This document shows positions 16,074 through 24,215 of a stretch of DNA of 46,889 nucleotides, piece after piece. The translations under genes were made by a program, and so were the position numbers. Source of the DNA: JBEKSX01 sp049516635. GTDB lineage: Bacteria > Bacteroidota > Ignavibacteria > Tepidaquicellales > OLB5. The stretch is from positions 1 through 46,889 of the forward strand of contig JBEKSX010000007.1 of the NCBI GenBank assembly GCA_049516635.1, written 5' to 3'. The stretch's first letter is position 1, and each line of letters begins with the position of its first letter. Below the pieces are notes generated by a model. It was given only the letters and a program-made list of their open reading frames with translations, did not search any database and was not told the origin of the DNA.

Positions 16074-16607
16074 TTGAAATATTTAGCAGTTTTCATTTCA
16101 TTCCTTATTATTTCTTTTCATGCTGTGAAAATCGTCCCGTTTTATGATGACAGGGAGATAACCGATGAAAATTATAAGTTCACGTTTGTACTTCCTTCGG
16201 AATGGAAGAAAACGGACACTAAGGAGACCTCTGATAAAGATGCCATATCATATGCTTTCGAGAGGAATGATAAGAAATGCGCAATAATGCTGATGGCATT
16301 CAAGCTGAATACGGTGAAAAACCTCGAGGATTTTATTTACACTATGGAAAAGGATATCAGTCTTAACATACCTAACAAGAGCGGTGATTATACTACATTC
16401 GATAACGGTACTTTCGACGGGAAATCGGCTCTATACAAAGACTCACATTATACAGAGAATATTTTCTTTTACAGGACCAAATTGCCCGATTCACCTTTAA
16501 ACTTCGTTTATATGTTCAGGTTCATCACTACAAACACAGACTACACGCAAGACCTTCAGAACCAGATAAAGAAGATCTCCGATTCGTTCCTGCCTACAGC
16601 GAAGTAG
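16074..16607 (+). CDS. Hypothetical exported protein
   Basis: 177 residues. The likely start is a TTG at 16074, as no ATG lies nearby in frame before the signal sequence MKYLAVFISFLIISFHAV. The mature part (KFTFVLPSEWKKTDTKE... AISYAFERNDKKCAIMLMAF... FIYTMEKDIS... PLNFVYMFRF... IKKISDSF) has the strand-helix order of PsbP/DUF1795-like proteins, with an F.F.LPSEW opening. That family has no single function. It lies 32 bases after the M48 peptidase and may be in the same transcript. Confidence 0.7.
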   Translation: MKYLAVFISFLIISFHAVKIVPFYDDREITDENYKFTFVLPSEWKKTDTKETSDKDAISYAFERNDKKCAIMLMAFKLNTVKNLEDFIYTMEKDISLNIPNKSGDYTTFDNGTFDGKSALYKDSHYTENIFFYRTKLPDSPLNFVYMFRFITTNTDYTQDLQNQIKKISDSFLPTAK

Positions 16608-16656
16608 ACGAAGTTATCCCGCGCGCAAAACTGAACAATTTAAAATCAATTAGAAT

Positions 16657-17295
16657 TTATTTCAAAAACGGATTGTTCGCTTTTTCTTCTCCGATGGTTG
16701 TAGAGTTGTAATGTCCGGCGTAAATAATGTAATCATCATCGTATTTGAATATCTTGTTCTTGATAGAATCGAGAAGCTTATCCATACTGCCTTTCCAGAG
16801 GTCTGTGCGTCCGATCGAATCCCTGAACAGCTTATCGCCCGCAAAAATTATCCTCTTCTGCTCGTCCACAAGACAAATCCCTCCGGGTGAATGACCGGGA
16901 GTGTGGAGCACTTTCAGGGTACAGTTCCCAAACTGAATAAAATCATTCTGGCTGATAAAGATATCGGGCTGTGGCGGTTCAGGAAATGACCAGCCGAATT
17001 CCGCGCCCTGTTCATTACTGCTCCGTATCAGCTTGAGATCATCCTTGTGCATCATTATGGGGACCTTAAAAGTATCTTTAGCCCATTTATTTCCGAGGAT
17101 GTGGTCTATATGACCGTGGGTATTTACTATATATTTAATACGTACTTTGTTTTCTTTTATGAAGTCCGTTATTGCTTCCTCTTCTGTGGAATTAGAAGCA
17201 CCCGGATCGATGATTATACCTTCTCCCGATATCTCGTCAAAATAAACATAACAATTCATTTCAAAAGGATTTACGCCGAATACATTTACTTTCAT
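16657..17295 (-). CDS. MBL-fold metallo-hydrolase (glyoxalase II-like)
   Basis: 212 residues from the chosen start. An earlier in-frame ATG at 17367 would add an AT-rich tail (MNYSFSYKIF...), but the family begins at MKVNVFGVNPFEMNCYVYFDE. Metal-binding motifs are complete: THGHIDHILG (HxHxDH), LHTPGHSPGG, FAGDKLF and YAGHYNSTTIGEEKANNPF. These match the YcbL-type subgroup of hydroxyacylglutathione hydrolases, two-metal cytoplasmic thioesterases. The physiological substrate may be another thioester. Confidence 0.9.
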   Translation of the reverse strand: MKVNVFGVNPFEMNCYVYFDEISGEGIIIDPGASNSTEEEAITDFIKENKVRIKYIVNTHGHIDHILGNKWAKDTFKVPIMMHKDDLKLIRSSNEQGAEFGWSFPEPPQPDIFISQNDFIQFGNCTLKVLHTPGHSPGGICLVDEQKRIIFAGDKLFRDSIGRTDLWKGSMDKLLDSIKNKIFKYDDDYIIYAGHYNSTTIGEEKANNPFLK

Positions 17296-17399
17296 AGAAT
17301 ATGTATTATCTATGTAATATAATTTTGTAAGATAAGAAAAAATTTTATAGGAAAAGGAATAATTCAAAAGATATAGATTAAATTTTTAACTGTACTTAC

Positions 17400-17435
17400 G
17401 TGTCGGGAGAGGATCCGCCGCGGCGGACCCGACAC
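17400..17435. repeat. Nested inverted repeat
   Basis: GTGTCGGG (17400-17407) pairs with CCCGACAC (17428-17435). Inside sits the perfect palindrome TCCGCCGCGGCGGA (17414-17427). The GC-rich block stands out in an AT-rich spacer. Confidence 0.75.
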
Positions 17436-17443
17436 CAGCGTGT

Positions 17444-17480
17444 GAGATTCTTCGGTCACTACGTTCCCTCAGAATGACAA
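17444..17480. repeat. AGATTCTT...CAGAATGACA dispersed element
   Basis: AGATTCTTCGGTCACTACG is followed by TTCCCTCAGAATGACA. The ends match the element at 3350-3399; the middles differ. Confidence 0.65.
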
Positions 17481-17534
17481 CAGAGACAGACCCACTGTAA
17501 ATCATTTCGGATCCTAATCCTTATTTTAATTCAA

Positions 17535-17565
17535 TTGCATTTATACGCAGTTTTAAATATTTTTG
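17535..17565 (+). promoter_or_regulatory. Bacteroidota-type promoter of smpB
   Basis: TTG at 17535-17537 and TATTTTTG at 17558-17565 are separated by 20 bases, matching the TTG-N20-TAnnTTTG pattern. The smpB ATG follows 10 bases after the -7 box, so the leader is very short. Confidence 0.75.
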
Positions 17566-17575
17566 ATTTCCCGAA

Positions 17576-18061
17576 ATGAAAGGAAATAACAAAGAGAACC
17601 TGCCTGATGACAGGAAAGAAAAAGTAATTACTGTAAACAAGAAGGCATACTATGAGTACGAAATTTTCAATAAATATGAGGCGGGGATAGTCCTTCTGGG
17701 TTCGGAAGTGAAATCACTCCGTCAGCAGAAAGGGAGCGTATCGGATGCGTACGCAAAGGTCACTAAAGGCGAGGTCTGGCTTGTTAATTCGAACATCCCT
17801 GAATACAAGTTCAACACGATTGATCCTCACAAGCCGCTGAGGGACAGGAAGCTGTTATTGCACCGTAACGAAGTGCGTAAGATAACCGTCAAGCTGCATG
17901 AAAAGGGATTTACGCTGATACCGCTGAAGCTATATTTTTCGGGACCGCATGTGAAGGTGGAATTAGGACTTGCCAGAGGAAAACGCCAGTATGATAAACG
18001 GGCTGCTATAAAAAAAGAAGAGATACAAAGACAGCTAAAGAGAGTAAAACAATCATATTAA
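17576..18061 (+). CDS. smpB: SsrA-binding protein SmpB
   Basis: 161 residues. SmpB delivers tmRNA to stalled ribosomes. Signatures: KKAYYEYEIFNKYEAGIVLLGSEVKSLR near the N-terminus, GSVSDAYAKV, the basic run DRKLLLHRNEVRKI, LIPLKLYFSGPHVKVELGLARGK and the basic tail RAAIKKEEIQRQLKR. The N-terminal extension of about 20 residues (MKGNNKENLPDDRKEKV) is slightly long. It is followed after 9 bases by tyrS. The tmRNA gene itself is not in the window. Confidence 0.96.
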   Translation: MKGNNKENLPDDRKEKVITVNKKAYYEYEIFNKYEAGIVLLGSEVKSLRQQKGSVSDAYAKVTKGEVWLVNSNIPEYKFNTIDPHKPLRDRKLLLHRNEVRKITVKLHEKGFTLIPLKLYFSGPHVKVELGLARGKRQYDKRAAIKKEEIQRQLKRVKQSY

Positions 18062-18070
18062 TATATCACG

Positions 18071-19285
18071 ATGTTTCCCGATATCAAAGAGCAATTAGAT
18101 ATAATTAAAAAAAACACTATCGAGATAATCCCGGAGGAGGACCTCGAGAAGAAGTTAATAAAATCAAAGAAGACCGGGAAACCTCTTATAGTAAAGCTCG
18201 GATGCGATCCATCCCGTCCCGACCTGCACATCGGGCATTCAATTGTACTTCAAAAACTGCGCGACTTTCAGGACCTGGGACACAAGGTAGTTTTAATCAT
18301 AGGTGATTTCACAGGTATGATAGGAGATCCTTCCGGCAGGAACAAGACCAGACCTACGCTTACTCTCGAAGAGACAAGGATAAACGGCAAAAGTTATTAT
18401 GAGCAGGCAACCATGATACTATCCAAAAAAAATCTTGAGATACGCTACAACTCCGAATGGCTTGACGCAATGAGGTTCAGTGATGTTATTAAGCTTGCGA
18501 GCCACTATACTTTAGCACGTATCCTCGAAAGAGATGATTTCGAGAAACGATTCAAGAAAGATGAACCCATAAGCATTCACGAGCTACTATACCCCCTTTC
18601 GCAGGCTATGGATTCGGTAGCTATCAACAGTGATGTCGAACTAGGCGGGACAGACCAGAAATTCAACCTGCTAGTAGGAAGGGATATTCAAACCGCTTAC
18701 GGTATGGAACCGCAGGTAATAATAACCAACGAACTGCTCGAAGGGACCGACGGCTCGGAGAAGATGAGCAAATCGCTGAACAATGCGATATGTTTTAATG
18801 ATACGCCAAGGGATATCTTCGGTAAAACGATGTCAATACCCGATAACCTTATCTATAAATACTTCAAGCTTTGCACACCTATTTCCGATAATGAACTGAA
18901 AAAAATAAAACTGGAGCTTGAAGATAAAAAAACAAACCCGAGAAATTTAAAAGTTACGCTAGGGTTCGAGCTGGTTAAGAAATATTATGATGAACAGAGC
19001 GCTTTGAATGCAAGGAATGAATTTGAAACAATATTCGTTAAAAAGGAAATCCCTGACAATATACCTGAGTTCATTCTCAAAAGAAAAGGTATGAAGCTAG
19101 TTAATCTCATGAAGGAGAGCGGTCTGAGCGATTCTACTTCGGGTGCACACCGGCTCATCGGGCAGGGAGCTGTTTCGATTGATGGCGAAAGAGTCACGAA
19201 CAAAGATCTTGTAATCAATACCGATACGGATTTTATCCTCAAAGTCGGGAAAAGAAAATTTTTGAAAGTCATAGTAAAATTATAA
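18071..19285 (+). CDS. tyrS: Tyrosyl-tRNA synthetase
   Basis: 404 residues, class I synthetase. The HIGH motif is at 53-56 (DLHIGHSIVLQKL) and KMSKS at 231-235 (SEKMSKSLNNA). GDFTGMIGDPSGRNKTRP and ELGGTDQKFNLLVGRDIQ bind tyrosine and ATP. The C-terminal 60 residues form an S4 RNA-binding domain (GAHRLIGQGAVSIDGERVTNKDLV). The HIGH and KMSKS forms fit the TyrZ-type subgroup. It probably shares a transcript with smpB. Confidence 0.95.
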   Translation: MFPDIKEQLDIIKKNTIEIIPEEDLEKKLIKSKKTGKPLIVKLGCDPSRPDLHIGHSIVLQKLRDFQDLGHKVVLIIGDFTGMIGDPSGRNKTRPTLTLEETRINGKSYYEQATMILSKKNLEIRYNSEWLDAMRFSDVIKLASHYTLARILERDDFEKRFKKDEPISIHELLYPLSQAMDSVAINSDVELGGTDQKFNLLVGRDIQTAYGMEPQVIITNELLEGTDGSEKMSKSLNNAICFNDTPRDIFGKTMSIPDNLIYKYFKLCTPISDNELKKIKLELEDKKTNPRNLKVTLGFELVKKYYDEQSALNARNEFETIFVKKEIPDNIPEFILKRKGMKLVNLMKESGLSDSTSGAHRLIGQGAVSIDGERVTNKDLVINTDTDFILKVGKRKFLKVIVKL

Positions 19286-19318
19286 TCAACTACTTTTAAT
19301 AGAGGGAGATAATAAGAA

Positions 19319-19864
19319 TTGTACAAAGCGACCAAGATCTTTTTAACCAAAGGTGTTGGCAAACACAAAGATTATCTGCAGTCATTCGAATTAGCATTAA
19401 GAATGGCCGGAATAGAGAAATGCAACCTGGTATCGGTATCGAGTATATTCCCTGCCGGGTGCAAAAGAATATCTAAAGAAGAGGGCGTAAAGCTTATTGA
19501 GCCGGGAGAAATAACATTCTGCGTTATGGCACGGAATTCCACAAACGAACCAAACAGGCTCATAGCATCATCTATAGGCGTTGCACTGCCGAAAGATGAG
19601 AACCAGTACGGTTATATCTCGGAGCACCACCCGTTCGGTGAGCCGGAGAAAATAGCCGGTGACTACGCGGAAGATATCGCAGCCCAGATGCTTGCTACCA
19701 CACTCGGACTGGAATTCGATCCTGAAACAGCATGGGATGAGAGAGAACAGCTTTACAAGTCAAGCGGGCAGATCTATAAGACCTTCAATATAACGCAGTC
19801 AGCCGAGGGTGATAAGACCGGGATATGGACAACTGTAATTGCTGCCGCCGTTATGCTCCCCTGA
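19319..19864 (+). CDS. pdaD: Pyruvoyl-dependent arginine decarboxylase
   Basis: 181 residues. The family makes agmatine from arginine for polyamine synthesis and cleaves itself at a Ser-Ser bond to create the pyruvoyl group; here VSVSSIFPAGCK places the likely site at Ser41-Ser42. Conserved parts: MYKATKIFLTKGVG, GEITFCVMARNSTNEPNRLIASSIGVA, YGYISEHHPFGE and AAQMLATTLG. The start is TTG at 19319, preceded by AGAGGGAG (19301-19308) at good spacing. No ATG fits. The downstream gene starts 12 bases after its stop. Confidence 0.92.
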   Translation: MYKATKIFLTKGVGKHKDYLQSFELALRMAGIEKCNLVSVSSIFPAGCKRISKEEGVKLIEPGEITFCVMARNSTNEPNRLIASSIGVALPKDENQYGYISEHHPFGEPEKIAGDYAEDIAAQMLATTLGLEFDPETAWDEREQLYKSSGQIYKTFNITQSAEGDKTGIWTTVIAAAVMLP

Positions 19865-19876
19865 CATTAAAATAAT

Positions 19877-20560
19877 ATGAAAAGACAGAGCAAAGCAAAA
19901 GCCTGCTTGATAGTATGTGACGGTTCCATCAGCAAGAAGCTTATCCATTCCTTCGTACAATCTGCATCTAAACGAACCATAATTCCAATCATCTCTGCCG
20001 ATGGAGCATCTAACACTTTATTTAAGCTGAAAATAAAGCCTCAATATATCATTGGAGACCTTGATTCTATAAAATTTGATGTCTTCGACCACTACCTTGA
20101 ATTAGGTGTGGAAATAAAACAGGTAAGAGAACAGGAACACAACGACTTCGAAAAAGCCATCATGTTCGCAATTTCAAGAAAGTTTAAAAAAATATATGTT
20201 ATAGGATTTGCAGGTAAGAGGACTGACCATACACTAAATAATTTCAGTCTCCTTAAAAAGTATTCAAAGAAGATAAATATTACATATATTGATGATGAAT
20301 TTGAAATCTCTTTTGCACGCATGAATGAAGAGTTTGAATACCAAAAAGGGGAAGTTTTATCAATCCAAGGCATGCCTGCGGCTTTCGGAGTAACAACTTA
20401 CGGACTAAAATATCCTCTGCACAACGAAACACTGGAATTCGGCAAGAGAGAAGGAGCATTGAATGAAGCTATAGAGGACCATATCAGGATAGAATTCAAG
20501 AAAGGTGACCTGCTTATATTTAAAAAACATTTCGGTAATTTCCTCCTGCTAAACTCATAA
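19877..20560 (+). CDS. Thiamine pyrophosphokinase
   Basis: 227 residues. The enzyme moves a pyrophosphate from ATP to thiamine. Family motifs are in order: ISADGASNTLFKLKIKPQYIIGDLDSI (about 39-65), the acidic HNDFEKAI near residue 90, IGFAGKRTDHTLNNFSLL (about 114-131) and a C-terminal beta part. It is cytoplasmic and lies 12 bases after pdaD. No other thiamine gene is nearby and no riboswitch was seen before it. Confidence 0.9.
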   Translation: MKRQSKAKACLIVCDGSISKKLIHSFVQSASKRTIIPIISADGASNTLFKLKIKPQYIIGDLDSIKFDVFDHYLELGVEIKQVREQEHNDFEKAIMFAISRKFKKIYVIGFAGKRTDHTLNNFSLLKKYSKKINITYIDDEFEISFARMNEEFEYQKGEVLSIQGMPAAFGVTTYGLKYPLHNETLEFGKREGALNEAIEDHIRIEFKKGDLLIFKKHFGNFLLLNS

Positions 20561-20569
20561 AACCAACCG

Positions 20570-23014
20570 CTACCAGCTCACAGGCAGATATTTTTCGCCA
20601 TCAGTTTCAATAATAACTGCTCCATTATCGTCAGTCTTCAAAATAGGGATACTGTACAATTGAAGAGATTTCACAAAAACCTTTGATTGCAGTTTTTTTC
20701 GCGGATCGGACGATGATATCAATATGAGTCCGGGGTTAGATCTGACTATGTATTCCGGTGAAATAGAATTGAATGAGCCGCAACCCGGAACTTTTAGTAT
20801 ACCGATTGAATCCCCTGTTCCGTTAGCAAGTGAATAAATAAAATCTTCTCTTTTATCTTTAAAATCAGAAAAGACAAAGGATGCATTTTCATAAACAAAA
20901 CGAACCAGCATAGATGCTGAAGGTACGAATCTATGATCATAAGTTATGTATACCCTGTATCTATTTCCGCTAATTATCTGCGAGCTATTTATATATTCTA
21001 TGCTCTTATCCGAAAAATATTTCTTAAAATGTTCATCCTCAAACAATGCCTTATAATAGATCGGGACCATTACATGCGAAACAGGAAAATCCCTCAATAA
21101 ATAGAAAAGGTTCCTGAATTCATCTTTATCGAGCGAGGTGAGTAAAAGGCAATCAACTTTCTTTATTGACTGCATTTTAAGATAAGGGATAATATTCCTT
21201 TGTGCTGAATTGAATTTCTGAGATGAGCTTCCACAATTAATTAGAATATTGTCCCCCTGAGGTACCGAGATAAGACACGCTTCTGACTTTCCTGTATCGA
21301 GATATGTGAGCTTTGCAGTGTTTTTCTGTTCAAATATCGATCTATATAATAAATAATTAGCAGAGAGAAGTACCACTAATGTTAACCCAAATTTATAATT
21401 CCTCCTGGTAACAGTGAATAGAAGAATTATCACTACATAGTAAAACAATAACGCAAATGTATCAACATTATATACTTCAACGAACGAAAATTCCAAATTA
21501 GCAAAATAATCTATGAACCACAGAAGTAAATATAAAAGAAATCCTGCAGTGTGAGCTAATACTCCCGCAAGCCAGAAAGAAAATGCAGAACTTATCACAA
21601 CCATAAAACCAATAGCAAGAGCAATATTTGAAACAGGGATAGCGATAAGGTTTGTGAACAATGAGATAATGGAGATCCTGTTGAACATTACCGCAATTAT
21701 GGGTAAAGTTCCTATTTGTGCCGCAAGTGTCCCAAGTACGAGATGAATTGATTCTATGATTAATTTGTGTACGCGGTTATCCCCATCAAGTGATGAATAC
21801 CACTTAAATTTATACATCAGCTTATTCAGGAGCGGATAAAATATCATTATTGATAATATTGCACCATAAGAAAGAATGAAGCCGGCATCGAACAGCTGTG
21901 CGGGATCAATCAGAAGTATTATGAGAGCTGAAAATGCCACAATGTTATATGAGATCGGTTTTCTCTCAATTAATTGCGAGAGCAGGAACACGATAGCCAT
22001 GATAGTTGCTCTCACTATAGATGGAGAGTTACCGGTAAGATTCATATAAAAGATGAGCAGCAGTATGGTAATGAATATCTTATATTCGCGTTTCAGAGGG
22101 AAAAAAAGAAGGATACCGTTGATCACAATTATAACATAAGCAACATTCAATCCGGACACCGCAATAATATGAGAAACACCTGCTTTAACAAAATTTTCTT
22201 TTATCTCATTGGAGATATTACTCCTATCGCCCAGTACGAGCCCTTTCATAAATTCTCCCTCATCGCCTCCGATTAGAGAATCTATCACCCTAATGGTGTA
22301 ACCTTTTACGGGATAGATCACATCTCTTTTATAAAAGCCCGGTTCACCTCCTCCGGTCAACTTAAGTTTATCATAACCGAAAGAAGTAAATGCTGAATTA
22401 ATGCCGTGCAGCTTCAGATATTCGCCGTAATCGAACTCTCCCGGATTATGCCTGCGTGGAAGATATTCGAGCTTTCCCGAAATACTCACCGCATCACCGT
22501 AACGGATCTCTTCCATATATGATTCCTTAAATCTATCTTTGTAAACAGTTGCAATGATGTTTCCTTCGGTGATAATATGAGCATTTGAAAAGGATATAGA
22601 ATCCGAGCTGATAATTAATCTTATCCGGTCAGTCCTGATGTCGGGTTGCTCAATAACTTTACCGAATAAAATAATATTGCTCTCACCTGCCCTGCTTATA
22701 AATGATTCAATACTTTTTTCATTTAAAGTATTATACCGGTATTGAAAGCTGTTATATCCGATGATAAACGTAATAAGCAGGAATAGGTAATAGTAGTTAT
22801 ATGATTTATTATTCAGTCTCGAGAAGATAATTACCGCAAGCCCAATCAACACAAACTGGCTAATAATGTAAATTAGATAGCCTGAATAAAATTGAGCCAA
22901 ATGGATGCGGCTGCTTATCGCGATGCCTGCGGCAAGAGGAATCACTGTTATTACGGAAGGGTACTTCCTTTTTATTTCCCATAAGAACGAATGGAGACTG
23001 TCAATATATCTCAT
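20570..23014 (-). CDS. comEC: ComEC/Rec2-family protein with degenerate C-terminal MBL domain
   Basis: 814 residues. An N-terminal DUF4131-like part (SISGKLEYLPRRHNPGEFDYGEYLKLHGINSAF) is followed by the Competence domain with many membrane helices (GDRSNISNEIKENFVKAGVSHIIAVSGLNVAYV; LTGNSPSIVRATIMAIVFLLSQL). ComEC forms the inner-membrane channel for DNA uptake. The last 270 residues should be a metallo-beta-lactamase-like nuclease. Here the start is recognisable (LTYLDTGKSEACLISVPQGDNILINCG), but the HxDxDH metal motif is replaced by LTSLDKDEFRNL. The domain therefore lacks its metal-binding histidines. The gene is convergent with the thiamine pyrophosphokinase gene. Confidence 0.9.
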   Translation of the reverse strand: MRYIDSLHSFLWEIKRKYPSVITVIPLAAGIAISSRIHLAQFYSGYLIYIISQFVLIGLAVIIFSRLNNKSYNYYYLFLLITFIIGYNSFQYRYNTLNEKSIESFISRAGESNIILFGKVIEQPDIRTDRIRLIISSDSISFSNAHIITEGNIIATVYKDRFKESYMEEIRYGDAVSISGKLEYLPRRHNPGEFDYGEYLKLHGINSAFTSFGYDKLKLTGGGEPGFYKRDVIYPVKGYTIRVIDSLIGGDEGEFMKGLVLGDRSNISNEIKENFVKAGVSHIIAVSGLNVAYVIIVINGILLFFPLKREYKIFITILLLIFYMNLTGNSPSIVRATIMAIVFLLSQLIERKPISYNIVAFSALIILLIDPAQLFDAGFILSYGAILSIMIFYPLLNKLMYKFKWYSSLDGDNRVHKLIIESIHLVLGTLAAQIGTLPIIAVMFNRISIISLFTNLIAIPVSNIALAIGFMVVISSAFSFWLAGVLAHTAGFLLYLLLWFIDYFANLEFSFVEVYNVDTFALLFYYVVIILLFTVTRRNYKFGLTLVVLLSANYLLYRSIFEQKNTAKLTYLDTGKSEACLISVPQGDNILINCGSSSQKFNSAQRNIIPYLKMQSIKKVDCLLLTSLDKDEFRNLFYLLRDFPVSHVMVPIYYKALFEDEHFKKYFSDKSIEYINSSQIISGNRYRVYITYDHRFVPSASMLVRFVYENASFVFSDFKDKREDFIYSLANGTGDSIGILKVPGCGSFNSISPEYIVRSNPGLILISSSDPRKKLQSKVFVKSLQLYSIPILKTDDNGAVIIETDGEKYLPVSW

Positions 23015-23141
23015 AAATATTATTCCCCATTTCTTGTTTTAAACACTTTTTTAATCGATAATTAAGGAAGTCATTGTAAAATGTTAATTATTTATTCAAA
23101 ATTCCATAAAAAACGCTGTCGCTTCAATTATTTTTATTTAA

Positions 23142-23157
23142 ATTGACTTAAGTCAAT
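23142..23157. promoter_or_regulatory. FNR/CRP-family operator-like palindrome
   Basis: ATTGACTTAAGTCAAT is a perfect 16-base palindrome 70 bases before the cupin ATG. TTGAC-N4-GTCAA is the form bound by several CRP/FNR-family regulators such as HcpR and DNR types. It sits between divergent comEC and the cupin gene and could act on either. No regulator gene is seen in the window. Confidence 0.5.
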
Positions 23158-23227
23158 GAATTAATTAAATTCGTGCAGCATTTTTGTATATAAAAACTTT
23201 AGATTAAAATAAATTAGAAATAAAATC

Positions 23228-23563
23228 ATGGAACAATCAAATAAAGATGAACTGAAATCAAAAATGCTTAACCCGGCAGAAATGATAGCGTACCAGAAAG
23301 ATGCTGTTGTAAGCAAGACGCTGGTCAATAAAAGCACGGGAACAGTTACCCTGTTTGCATTTGATAAGAACCAGGGATTAAGCGAACATACAGCACCATA
23401 TGATGCTTTGGTATATATACTCGATGGAGAAGCAGAAATAAAAATATCGGGTAAATCAAATAAACTAGCCGGGGGAGAAATGATAATAATGCCTGCAAAC
23501 GAACCTCATGAGCTAGCAGCTCTAGCGCCATTTAAGATGATGCTTATTATGATAAAATCATAG
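23228..23563 (+). CDS. Small cupin-domain protein
   Basis: 111 residues with a single cupin barrel. GLSEHTAPYDALVYILDGEAEIKISG is the first cupin motif with only one clear His, and GGEMIIMPANEPHELAA is the second with one His. The reduced set of ligands leaves metal binding uncertain. The function is unknown; small cupins of this kind can be sensors, isomerases or stress proteins. The 16-base palindrome upstream hints at redox or NO control, which is inference. Confidence 0.85.
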   Translation: MEQSNKDELKSKMLNPAEMIAYQKDAVVSKTLVNKSTGTVTLFAFDKNQGLSEHTAPYDALVYILDGEAEIKISGKSNKLAGGEMIIMPANEPHELAALAPFKMMLIMIKS

Positions 23564-23656
23564 TGCTTGTTAGAAAGATACTCATCTAACTAAGGATAAA
23601 TTTTGTAGCACCATGAATAAAGATAATTGCTTAGATTTGCATATTGAAGTATTACG

Positions 23657-24037
23657 ATGAATATTAGCGAGCATTACAAATTAGATAAATTGCTGGTCGT
23701 GGGCGATAGGGTTCTCATAATGCCGAAATCACTGTCAGAAAAAACGAACAGCGGTTTATATCTTCCGCCGGGCATACAGGAAAAAGAGCAGGTAAGAAGC
23801 GGGTATGTGATAAAGGTAGGTCCGGGTTATCCGATACCGTTAACGTCAGATGAAGATGAGGAATGGAAGAAAACAGAAGAAAAAATTAAGTACATACCAT
23901 TGCAGGCCAAAATAGGTGACCTGGCTATATTTCTCTCCAGGGATGCAATAGAATTACAATATGAAGGGGAAAAATACTTCATAGTACCGCAAAATTCCAT
24001 CTTATTGCTCGAACGAGACGAGAATCTATTCGAATAA
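23657..24037 (+). CDS. GroES-like co-chaperonin family protein
   Basis: 126 residues. VVGDRVLIMPKSLSEKTNSGLYLPPGIQEKEQVRSGYVIKVGPG and the C-terminal YEGEKYFIVPQNSILLLE show the Cpn10 fold, with a longer middle region (DEDEEWKKTEEKIKYIPLQAKIGDLAIFLSRDAIEL). It is longer than usual GroES (about 95 residues) and no groEL follows, so it is probably the divergent GroES-like paralogue seen in Bacteroidota, not the main co-chaperonin. A TAGATTTG box lies at 23632-23639 but without a correctly spaced TTG. Confidence 0.85.
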   Translation: MNISEHYKLDKLLVVGDRVLIMPKSLSEKTNSGLYLPPGIQEKEQVRSGYVIKVGPGYPIPLTSDEDEEWKKTEEKIKYIPLQAKIGDLAIFLSRDAIELQYEGEKYFIVPQNSILLLERDENLFE

Positions 24038-24215
24038 TCCTCTCCTCCTCATTTCAGCCCTCATTTAAACTCCTAAGTAGTTACAATTTGTTACATTTTC
24101 TGTACAACTTATTGAATTTAACTGCAGTTATCATAGACAAATATTGAAATAAGATACTTCTTCTTGACAAATTCTAGAATAATTTAATTTTTATGAATCA
24201 CTTAACCAAGTAGTA

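Noticed and set aside
17296..17367. N-terminal extension of the MBL hydrolase from the earlier ATG
   Set aside because: The extra 24 residues are not family-like and the AT-rich DNA looks like a promoter region; the family start is at 17295.
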